From the NCBI GenBank assembly GCA_035443825.1, contig DAOMNN010000104.1:1-9214 (forward strand): DNA of 9,214 nt, read 5' to 3'. The DNA is from DAOMNN01 sp035443825 (GTDB taxonomy: Bacteria > Pseudomonadota > Gammaproteobacteria > Burkholderiales > Rhodocyclaceae). Shown one piece after another: positions 1-5,327 of the stretch. The translations under genes were made by a program, and so were the position numbers. The notes under the pieces were generated by a model. The model did not search any database, was not told the origin of the DNA, and was given only the letters and a program-made list of their open reading frames with translations. How positions within the stretch are numbered: position 1 is the first letter of the stretch; each line of letters begins with the position of its first letter.

Positions 1-369
1 AACATCCTGGCCTTCTTCGAATTGCCCACGCGCGCGCCGATGGGGCGCGATCCGAATACCCCAGAGTGGACCCAGCACCTCGCGCTGGAGGTCGGCTCGA
101 TGGAGGAACTGCTCGGCGCGAAGGCGCGCCTGGAAGCCGAAGGCATTGCCGTGGTCGGCCCCACCGATCACGCGCTCTTCCAGTCGATCTACTTTTTCGA
201 TCCCAACGGTCACCGCCTCGAGCTGGCGTGCAACACCGGCACGCCGAAGATGTATGAGAAACTCGACGAAGTGAAGTGGGACATGCTCGAAGAGTGGGCG
301 AAGACGAAGAAGGCGCCCAAGCATGCGGCGTGGATGCACGACGGCAGTCACAAGGAGATGTTCAAGTGA
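1..369 (+). CDS. VOC (glyoxalase/bleomycin-resistance/dioxygenase fold) family protein, 5' end missing
   Basis: The frame is open from base 1, so the N-terminus lies outside the window; the last 122 residues are seen. They look like the second half of a vicinal-oxygen-chelate protein. There is a beta strand HLALEV with a candidate metal ligand His (residue 26 of the visible part), a helix, then the typical closing strands SIYFFDPNGHRLEL with a candidate Glu ligand (residue 74). A charged C-terminal tail rich in Lys, Trp and Glu follows. VOC proteins bind a divalent metal and act as lyases, isomerases, dioxygenases or binding proteins; the exact reaction cannot be told here. Its stop overlaps the GTG start of the fumarylacetoacetate hydrolase gene by 4 nt, so it is translated with the homogentisate-type genes and probably serves the same pathway. 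An in-frame TTG at 22 could be taken as a start, but the conserved fold clearly continues upstream of it. Confidence 0.8.
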   Translation, partial: NILAFFELPTRAPMGRDPNTPEWTQHLALEVGSMEELLGAKARLEAEGIAVVGPTDHALFQSIYFFDPNGHRLELACNTGTPKMYEKLDEVKWDMLEEWAKTKKAPKHAAWMHDGSHKEMFK

Positions 370-1376
370 AGCTTGCGACCCTCAGGCAGGGCGGCCGTGA
401 CGGCACGCTGGTCGTGGTCAGCCGCGACCTCACGCGATGCCGGGCGGTGCCTGCAATTGCACGCACCCTGCAGGCGGCGCTCGACGACTGGGACGCGTGC
501 GAACCGCAGTTGCGCCAAGTCCAGGAGGCCCTCGACAGCGGCACGGTGGAAGGTGAGGCCTTCGATCAGGCGAAATGCCACTCCCCGTTGCCGCGCGCCT
601 ATCAGTGGGCCGACGGTTCGGCCTACATCAACCATGTGGAACTCGTGCGCAAGGCACGCGGGGCGGAAGTCCCCGAGTCCTTCTACACCGATCCGCTGAT
701 GTACCAGGGCGGGTCGGACAAGTTCATCGGTCCGCGCGACGACGTCGTTGCCGACGAAGCCTGGGGCATCGACTTCGAGGCCGAGGTGGCGGTCGTCACC
801 GGCGACCTGCCGATGGGGGTGGGTCCCGAGCAGGCCGAGAAGGCGATCCGGCTGGTGATGCTGGTCAACGACGTGTCGCTGCGCAACCTGATTCCCAACG
901 AACTGGCCAAGGGCTTCGGCTTCTTCCAATCCAAGCCTGCCAGCGCATTCAGCCCGGTCGCGGTCACGCCCGACGAACTGGGGCCGGCATGGCGGGACGG
1001 GAAGGTGCACCTGCCCTTGCTCGTGACGCTTAACGGCAAGCCTTTCGGCAAGCCCGACGCCGGTGCGGACATGACCTTCAGCCTGCCGCAACTGGTCGCG
1101 CACATCACGAAGACGCGCGCCGTCGGCGCAGGCAGCATCGTCGGATCGGGCACCGTGTCGAACAAGCAGGGCGGCCTGTTCGGATCGAGCATCGAGCATG
1201 GCGGCGTGGGTTACTGCTGCCTCGCCGAGGTGCGCGTGTACGAAACCATCGAGCAGGGCAAGCCGGCCACCCCGTTCATGCGTGACGGCGACACGGTGCG
1301 GATCGAGATGCGCGATGGTGACGGGCGGGATGTCTTCGGCGTCATCGAGAACACCGTCGTGGCGCCCGGCCGATGA
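366..1376 (+). CDS. fahA: Fumarylacetoacetate hydrolase family protein (fumarylacetoacetase)
   Basis: 336 residues, the usual size of the bacterial long-form fumarylacetoacetases and larger than the roughly 210-280 residue fumarylpyruvate hydrolases. The family hydrolyses 4-fumarylacetoacetate to fumarate and acetoacetate, the last step of homogentisate catabolism, in the cytoplasm. Visible family signatures are DFEAEVAVVTGD (Glu138 and Glu140 as metal ligands), VNDVSLRN (Asp169), QSKPASAFSP with Lys190 matching the catalytic Lys region of mammalian FAH, and GSGTVSN near residue 261. FYTDP with Asp109 is the likely first metal ligand. The GTG start at 366 overlaps the preceding TGA; upstream in-frame codons reach back to 276 but lie inside the VOC gene. 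The stop overlaps the ATG of the isomerase gene (ATGA), indicating translational coupling. Annotation as fumarylacetoacetase rather than another FAH-family hydrolase rests on length and the adjacent maiA; the family is broad. Confidence 0.88.
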   Translation: MKLATLRQGGRDGTLVVVSRDLTRCRAVPAIARTLQAALDDWDACEPQLRQVQEALDSGTVEGEAFDQAKCHSPLPRAYQWADGSAYINHVELVRKARGAEVPESFYTDPLMYQGGSDKFIGPRDDVVADEAWGIDFEAEVAVVTGDLPMGVGPEQAEKAIRLVMLVNDVSLRNLIPNELAKGFGFFQSKPASAFSPVAVTPDELGPAWRDGKVHLPLLVTLNGKPFGKPDAGADMTFSLPQLVAHITKTRAVGAGSIVGSGTVSNKQGGLFGSSIEHGGVGYCCLAEVRVYETIEQGKPATPFMRDGDTVRIEMRDGDGRDVFGVIENTVVAPGR

Positions 1377-2017
1377 AGCTCTACACCTACTTCCGCAGTT
1401 CCGCCGCATACCGGGTGCGGATCGCACTGAACCTGAAGGGACTCGCCTACGACGCGATACCGGTTCATCTCGCGCGCAGCGGTGGCGAGCAGCACCAGCC
1501 CGAGTACCGTCTGATCAACCCTGCCGGCCTGGTGCCGGCGCTGGAGGACGGCGGCGAGGTGCTGACGCAGTCGCTGGCGATCCTCGAATACCTCGAGGAG
1601 ACGCATCCCGAGCCGTCGTTGTTGCCTGGCGACGCCGTGCAGCGTGCGCGCATCCGCGCGCTCGCGCTGGCCATCGCGTGCGACATCCATCCGGTGAACA
1701 ACCTGCGCGTGCTCCAATACCTGACCCGCGAGTTCGGTGCCGACGAGGCGCGCAAGAATACGTGGTACCGCCACTGGGTCGAGACCGGGCTGACTGCCGT
1801 AGAGGCGATGCTCGAAGCGGTGGCCGGCGAGCCGCGTTTCTGCTTTGGCGACGCGCCGACGCTGGCCGACGTGTGTCTGGTGCCGCAGGTGTTCAACGCG
1901 CGGCGCTTCCAGTGCGACCTGTCCTCGATGCCGCGCATTCTGCGCGTCGCCGGTCATTGCGAGGCGCTCGATGCCTTCCGCCTGGCCGCGCCGGACAATC
2001 AGCCCGACGCCGAATAG
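1373..2017 (+). CDS. maiA: Maleylacetoacetate isomerase (zeta-class glutathione S-transferase)
   Basis: 214 residues, standard for zeta-class GSTs. It isomerises maleylacetoacetate to fumarylacetoacetate using glutathione, directly feeding the hydrolase encoded just upstream. The N-terminal thioredoxin-like domain (about 1-80) starts MKLYTYFRSSAAYRVRIALN; Ser9/Ser10 sit at the zeta active site. NPAGLVPAL carries the cis-Pro (Pro55) and QSLAILEYLEE (66-76) the glutathione-binding Gln-Ser pair. The helical C-terminal domain contains CDIHPVNNLRVLQYL, typical of this family. The Cys of the eukaryotic SSCxxR motif is Ala11 here, a variant also common in proteobacterial members. The ATG overlaps the hydrolase stop by 4 nt. 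A maleylpyruvate isomerase role (gentisate pathway) is the main alternative; the long-form hydrolase next door favours the homogentisate pathway. Confidence 0.9.
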   Translation: MKLYTYFRSSAAYRVRIALNLKGLAYDAIPVHLARSGGEQHQPEYRLINPAGLVPALEDGGEVLTQSLAILEYLEETHPEPSLLPGDAVQRARIRALALAIACDIHPVNNLRVLQYLTREFGADEARKNTWYRHWVETGLTAVEAMLEAVAGEPRFCFGDAPTLADVCLVPQVFNARRFQCDLSSMPRILRVAGHCEALDAFRLAAPDNQPDAE

Positions 2018-2018
2018 G

Positions 2019-2038
2019 CCGGCGCCCGGGCGAGCCGG
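2019..2038 (+). terminator. GC-rich hairpin just after maiA, possible terminator
   Basis: One base after the maiA stop codon there is a stem CCGGC / GCCGG (2019-2023 with 2034-2038). Its loop contains the self-complementary gcccgggc. No convincing T-tract follows (only TT), so it is not a classic intrinsic terminator. It could help end the VOC-fahA-maiA transcript or simply stabilise the 3' end. Confidence 0.3.
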
Positions 2039-2094
2039 TTGGGCGTCGGAACCACTAACGCGGCAACCAAACAGGCAATTTCAGGGCATGACGA

Positions 2095-2190
2095 CTCCCT
2101 CCCCTTCAAGGGGAGGGTTGGGGTGGGGATGGGTTCAGTAAGCCTGGCCGCAACCCATCCCCCTCCTGACCTCCCCCTTGAAGGGGGAGG
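2095..2190. repeat. Large imperfect palindrome, dispersed intergenic repeat (REP/MITE-like)
   Basis: Two arms of about 40 bp (2095-2135 and 2152-2190) are imperfect reverse complements around a 16-base loop. Each arm contains its own near-perfect 21-bp hairpin with 10-bp stems: ccctcccctt / aaggggaggg at 2097-2117, and cctccccctt / aagggggagg at 2170-2190. The inner ends also pair (gatgggtt with aacccatc). The same pattern (CCCTCCCC...GGGGAGGG plus GGGGATGGG) is familiar to me from intergenic repeats in many alpha- and betaproteobacterial genomes; that is recollection, not a search. It lies between maiA and the MFS gene and could act as a bidirectional terminator or mRNA-stabilising structure. 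The rest of the 2018-2310 gap shows no gene and no convincing promoter. Confidence 0.75.
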
Positions 2191-2310
2191 AACCCGCTTC
2201 CGGGCCCGTCGCATGTTCCTGTACTTGATTGCCGGCTCAGTAGCTCGATCGCGCTGGTGCGACGCCCGCGCGGTACTGCATACTTCCTCTCTTTTGGGCC
2301 GACCGCGCCG

Positions 2311-3516
2311 ATGACTGCACCGACGACCGCCATTGCCGTCCTGATCACGACGCTCGTCGCGCTCGGCCCGCTGTCGACCGACTTCTACCTGCCTTCATTG
2401 CCGTCGATCACGGCGGCCCTGAATACGGACGTTGCCAGCACCCAGCTCACCCTGTCGGTGTTTCTCGTCGGTTTCGGCGTCGGGCAGTTGTTCTACGGCC
2501 CGCTGTCGGATCGCTTCGGACGGCGGCCGGTGCTGCTCGTCGGACTGGTGTTGTATGTCCTGGCCTCGATCGCATGCATGCTCGCGCCCGACATCGGCAC
2601 GCTGATCGTCGCGCGTTTCGTGCAGGCGCTGGGCGCCTGCGCCGGACCGGTCCTCGGTCGTGCAATCGTGCGCGACCTCTACGGCCCGCAGGAGTCGGCC
2701 CGCATCCTGTCCTACATGGGTGCGGCCATGGCGATTGCACCGCTGGTGGGACCGGTATTCGGCGGCGCGCTGACGGTGTGGTTCGGATGGCGGGCGACCT
2801 TCCTGTTCCTGACCGTGTTCTCGTTCGTGCAGGCGGTCGTGGTCTGGCGCACGCTCGGCGAGTCCAACCAGCATCGTGATCCGGACGGCATGCGCCCGGG
2901 CCGGATCGCAAGCAACTTCCGCGCGCTGCTGGGTGATCGGCTGTACCGCGGCGTGCTCTGGTGCAACGGCTTTTCCTATGCGTCGCTGTTTGCGTTCATC
3001 TCGGGCTCGCCGTTCGTGTTCATCAACCTGTTCGGCTTTTCGCCGCAGGCGATGGGGCTGGCCTTCGGGGTCATGGTGTCCGGCTATATCGCCGGCACGA
3101 CATTGTCCGGGCGCTTGTCGCGGCGCCTCGGCGCGCCCCGCCTGCTCGCCCTCGGCGCCGTTCTCCAGGCCGTTGCCGGCATGGCGATGCTGGTACTGAC
3201 GGTGGCCGGCCCGCATCATCCGGCGTCGGTCATGGTGCCGATGTGGTTTGCCGCCGGCGGGCTCGGACTGGTGATGCCCAACGCGATGGCCATCGGCATG
3301 GGGCCATATCCGAAGATGGCCGGGTCGGCCGCCTCGCTGATGGGCTTCGTGCAGATGAGCCTGGCCGCGCTGGTCGGCATGGCCGTCGGGCACAGCCTTG
3401 ACGCGTCGGCCGTGCCAATGGCCGTCGCGATCGCCGGGTCGGGCCTCGCGTGCCTCGCAAGCTACCTGCTGTGGGTGCGCCCGGCCCTGCCCAACGGCGC
3501 AAGCGCGGCGCCCTGA
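2311..3516 (+). CDS. Bcr/CflA-family multidrug efflux MFS transporter
   Basis: 401 residues, very hydrophobic, consistent with the 12 membrane helices and about 400-residue length of the Bcr/CflA (DHA1) family. These proton antiporters in the inner membrane export drugs such as bicyclomycin, chloramphenicol or sulfonamides. The first helix is followed by LSTDFYLPSLP (21-31), matching the family's conserved TDxYLPxxP. MFS motif A is GPLSDRFGRRP (63-73) between helices 2 and 3. ARFVQALGACAG and RAIVRDLYG (about 101-125) match the conserved helix 4 region. A cytoplasmic loop at about residues 202-225 separates the two halves. I chose ATG 2311 because the protein begins with a normal short N-terminus before helix 1; a GTG at 2257 would add 18 residues that do not look like family sequence. 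Neither start has a clear Shine-Dalgarno. It converges on the DUF1840 gene with only 13 nt between stops. The substrate is unknown. Confidence 0.87.
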   Translation: MTAPTTAIAVLITTLVALGPLSTDFYLPSLPSITAALNTDVASTQLTLSVFLVGFGVGQLFYGPLSDRFGRRPVLLVGLVLYVLASIACMLAPDIGTLIVARFVQALGACAGPVLGRAIVRDLYGPQESARILSYMGAAMAIAPLVGPVFGGALTVWFGWRATFLFLTVFSFVQAVVVWRTLGESNQHRDPDGMRPGRIASNFRALLGDRLYRGVLWCNGFSYASLFAFISGSPFVFINLFGFSPQAMGLAFGVMVSGYIAGTTLSGRLSRRLGAPRLLALGAVLQAVAGMAMLVLTVAGPHHPASVMVPMWFAAGGLGLVMPNAMAIGMGPYPKMAGSAASLMGFVQMSLAALVGMAVGHSLDASAVPMAVAIAGSGLACLASYLLWVRPALPNGASAAP

Positions 3517-3529
3517 CCGCGCGGATCGC

Positions 3530-3868
3530 TCAGACGCCCCACACGACCGGGACGCGGTCCTTAAGCGCGCACTCGAGCATGTCCAGCAGCGGCCAGGCGC
3601 GCTGGGCCAGCCCCACCGGAGCAGCCATGCCGGTCTTGCCCTGTTCTTCCGCGTCCTGTTCTTCCCGTTCGGCATCGCGCAAGGCCTGGCGGACCTTGTC
3701 CGCTTCGATCGCGGCGCGGAGGTGTTCGATCGCCTGCGGCAGCTGTTCGACCGTGACGATGCCCTTCGCGTCGTCCGGATCCTTGCCAAGAACTGCGAGC
3801 AGTTCCTTCGCAGGCCCATCGAACATGATGACATCGGCGCTGGCTGCGGATTTGAAAGTGACGAGCAT
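3530..3868 (-). CDS. DUF1840 domain-containing protein
   Basis: 112 residues matching what I recall of DUF1840 proteins, small cytoplasmic proteins found mainly in betaproteobacteria with no known function. The N-terminal part has MLVTFKSAASADVIMF and LLAVLGKDPDDAKGIVTVEQLP (about 1-44), then a helical, charge-rich linker (about 46-78, many Glu/Asp/Lys/Arg/Gln). The conserved end is MAAPVGLAQRAWPLLDMLE and VPVVWGV. The start at 3868 is preceded by GGAG with a 6-nt spacer; an in-frame ATG up to 177 nt further upstream would run into hpt and is not family-like. It begins 32 nt after the hpt stop, so the two are probably cotranscribed from the hpt promoter. It could be a regulator or accessory factor, but nothing in the sequence says which. 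Confidence 0.85.
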   Translation of the reverse strand: MLVTFKSAASADVIMFDGPAKELLAVLGKDPDDAKGIVTVEQLPQAIEHLRAAIEADKVRQALRDAEREEQDAEEQGKTGMAAPVGLAQRAWPLLDMLECALKDRVPVVWGV

Positions 3869-3900
3869 TCGATTCTCCAGCTTGAGCTTCGTGATGAGTG

Positions 3901-4458
3901 TTACGTGCCCTTGACAGCAAAGATCCCGGGAGCGTTGCGCCAGTATCCCTTGTAGTCCATTCCGTAGCCGAACAGGAAGCGATCGGTGACGTCGAGCCCG
4001 GTGAAATCGGCGCGCATTCCCGGATAGGCCTTGCGATCGTGGCACTTGTGTGTCAGCACCGCGGACAGGATGGCCTCGGCCCCCTCGGCCTTGAGGTGCT
4101 CGATGATGGCGAGCAGCGTGTGACCTTCGTCGAGGATGTCGTCGAGCACCAGCACCGTGCGATCGCGAGGATCCTGGGTCGGGCGTACCCGCCAGTCAAG
4201 GCGTCTGCCCTCGACTGCGTCACCATATCGCGTTGCGTGCAGGTACGCTACTTCGAGCGGAAACGGGAGTCGTGGCAGGAGGTGTCCGGCCAGAATCAGC
4301 CCGCCGTTCATGACGACGTAGATCAATGGATTGGCTTTCGCAAGACGCTTGGTAATGGCGCTTCCCATGCGCTCGAGTGCAGTGTCGACTTCGGCTGCAC
4401 TGGCGAGACAGTCGGCGTCCTCGCGGGCACGGATGATTTCTTCAAGGTCGAGCGACAT
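3901..4458 (-). CDS. hpt: Hypoxanthine(-guanine) phosphoribosyltransferase
   Basis: 185 residues, normal for bacterial HPRT. It transfers the phosphoribosyl group of PRPP to hypoxanthine and/or guanine to give IMP/GMP, salvaging purines in the cytoplasm. The type I PRTase PRPP signature VLVLDDILDEGHTL lies at 103-116 with the two acidic residues Asp106-Asp107. VVMNGGLILAGHLL (48-61) is the pyrophosphate-side loop, LHATRYGD (73-80) belongs to the flexible active-site loop, and DRFLFGYGMDYKGYWRN (159-175) covers the purine-binding end. The ATG at 4458 has GGAG 8 nt upstream. It is divergent from the GntR operon, sharing a 149-bp intergenic region, and leads the downstream DUF1840 gene. Whether it prefers hypoxanthine or guanine, or takes xanthine, cannot be decided from sequence. 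Confidence 0.92.
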   Translation of the reverse strand: MSLDLEEIIRAREDADCLASAAEVDTALERMGSAITKRLAKANPLIYVVMNGGLILAGHLLPRLPFPLEVAYLHATRYGDAVEGRRLDWRVRPTQDPRDRTVLVLDDILDEGHTLLAIIEHLKAEGAEAILSAVLTHKCHDRKAYPGMRADFTGLDVTDRFLFGYGMDYKGYWRNAPGIFAVKGT

Positions 4459-4502
4459 CCCGACGACTCCAATGCAATTTTCAAAGTCCGCTTCGAAAGA
4501 CC

Positions 4503-4508
4503 ATTCTA
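4503..4508 (-). promoter_or_regulatory. Possible -10 element for hpt (TAGAAT)
   Basis: On the minus strand the hexamer TAGAAT lies 44 nt upstream of the hpt start codon, one mismatch from TATAAT. No good -35 box is seen at 16-18 nt, only AT-richer sequence around 4525-4532 (AGTAAA-like). The position is sensible for a promoter, but the call rests on a single hexamer. Confidence 0.3.
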
Positions 4509-4544
4509 CCGAAGGCCCGTACAGGTTTACTTGTCTGGTCCGAA

Positions 4545-4552
4545 TGTATACA
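4545..4552. promoter_or_regulatory. TGTATACA palindrome, candidate GntR operator
   Basis: A perfect 8-bp palindrome TGTATACA sits in the hpt/gntR divergent gap, 55 nt before the gntR start. It has the GT...AC core often seen in operators of GntR-family regulators. It also overlaps a possible -10 for the rightward operon (TATACA, 4547-4552; a weak TTTACT lies 15 nt upstream). A longer, slightly off-centre CTGG/CCAG pair (4535-4538 and 4557-4560) flanks it. Autoregulation by the adjacent GntR protein is the natural inference; only one copy of the site is seen. Confidence 0.4.
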
Positions 4553-4595
4553 GTATCCAGTACGCCACGTCGCAGACGCGATGCTGTCCTGTTCC

Positions 4596-4610
4596 GGAGG
4601 TCCGCCCTTG
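4596..4610 (+). promoter_or_regulatory. Shine-Dalgarno that fixes a TTG start for gntR
   Basis: GGAGG at 4596-4600 is followed after 7 nt by TTG at 4608. An in-frame ATG at 4581 lies upstream of this ribosome-binding site and lacks a good one of its own, so TTG 4608 is the better start. Confidence 0.65.
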
Positions 4611-5327
4611 GTTTCAGCGCTCAAACCCGTCGAACGCCCGCTCGCACTGGGGGAGCAGGTGTATCACACACTCCGCTCGCATCTGCGCAACGGCGCGATA
4701 CAGGTCGGGCAGCCACTGCAGGAAGTGCAACTCGCTGAGAAGCTGGGCGTGTCACGCACGCCGGTGCGGGAGGCCTTGGCGCGCCTCGCAGGCGACGGCC
4801 TGCTCGTATCCGAGGGGCGCAGTTTCGTGGTGCCGGCGCTGACGCTGGCCGACGTCGACGATATCTACGAAATCCGATTTCTGATCGAACCGGCCGCACT
4901 CCGGCGCGTTGCCGAGTTCACCGCTGACGCCGCGACACGGGCGCCGATAGAGACCGCGCTGTCGGATGCGATTCGCGCCCACGATGCGGCTGATGCCGAG
5001 GCCTTCCGCGAGGCCAACGTGCGTTTTCGTGCGGCATGGCTCGCGCTTGTGCCCAATCCGCGCCTGGTGAGGGTGGTGGAACAGTACTCCGATCACATGC
5101 AACACATCCGCACACTGACCCTGGGCGATGCCGCGGTGCGCAACATCGTGCTTGCCGGCCTGGGGCGAATAACCGCGGCGCTGGCCGCCGGTGACGGTGA
5201 TGCCGCCGCTGCAGCGATGCACGAGCATCTGCGCGAAGCCAAGCATGCGTTCATCGTCGCAGTCGGCCTTGACGAAGCCGATGTCCACCGAGCAGGAGGC
5301 GTGAGCGCGCATGAGCTACAAGGCTGA
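4608..5327 (+). CDS. GntR-family transcriptional regulator, FCD (FadR) subfamily
   Basis: 239 residues with the two-domain FadR-type layout. The N-terminal winged helix-turn-helix (about 12-78) contains LAEKLGVSRTPVREALARLAGDGLL, the classic GntR recognition region. The C-terminal all-helical FCD ligand-binding domain (about 84-215) contains DDIYEIRFLIEPAALR and the NPRLVRVVEQ helix. Such regulators usually repress catabolic operons and are released by a carboxylate or acyl-CoA. The gene leads the thiolase/ligase/HyuA operon and overlaps the thiolase start by 17 nt, so it probably controls its own operon, perhaps through the TGTATACA site upstream. Oddity: of the usual FCD metal ligands (Asp/Asn-x3-His, His, His), Asn137 and His207 remain, but the two middle histidines appear to be Arg141 and Leu185. 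The effector is unknown. Confidence 0.9.
   Translation: MVSALKPVERPLALGEQVYHTLRSHLRNGAIQVGQPLQEVQLAEKLGVSRTPVREALARLAGDGLLVSEGRSFVVPALTLADVDDIYEIRFLIEPAALRRVAEFTADAATRAPIETALSDAIRAHDAADAEAFREANVRFRAAWLALVPNPRLVRVVEQYSDHMQHIRTLTLGDAAVRNIVLAGLGRITAALAAGDGDAAAAAMHEHLREAKHAFIVAVGLDEADVHRAGGVSAHELQG

Noticed and set aside
348..1427. A 359-codon minus-strand open frame opposite the fumarylacetoacetate hydrolase
   Set aside because: The sense frame has clear family motifs; the antisense product has shadow-type composition (Arg, His, Ala, Gly) and no domain.
2257..2310. GTG start giving the MFS transporter 18 extra residues
   Set aside because: No Shine-Dalgarno is seen and the extra residues do not resemble a Bcr/CflA N-terminus; ATG 2311 gives the standard length.
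3500..3545. Possible bidirectional terminator between the converging MFS and DUF1840 genes
   Set aside because: Only 13 nt separate the stops, and I see no stable hairpin with flanking T/A tracts.
2395..3834. A 479-codon minus-strand open frame opposite the MFS gene and running into DUF1840
   Set aside because: The transporter and DUF1840 frames are convincing; this frame has no recognisable motif and overlaps the DUF1840 gene in another frame.
3898..4842. A 314-codon + strand open frame spanning hpt antisense, the promoter gap and the gntR start
   Set aside because: It crosses the intergenic region and overlaps two well-supported genes in wrong frames, and its product has no domain.
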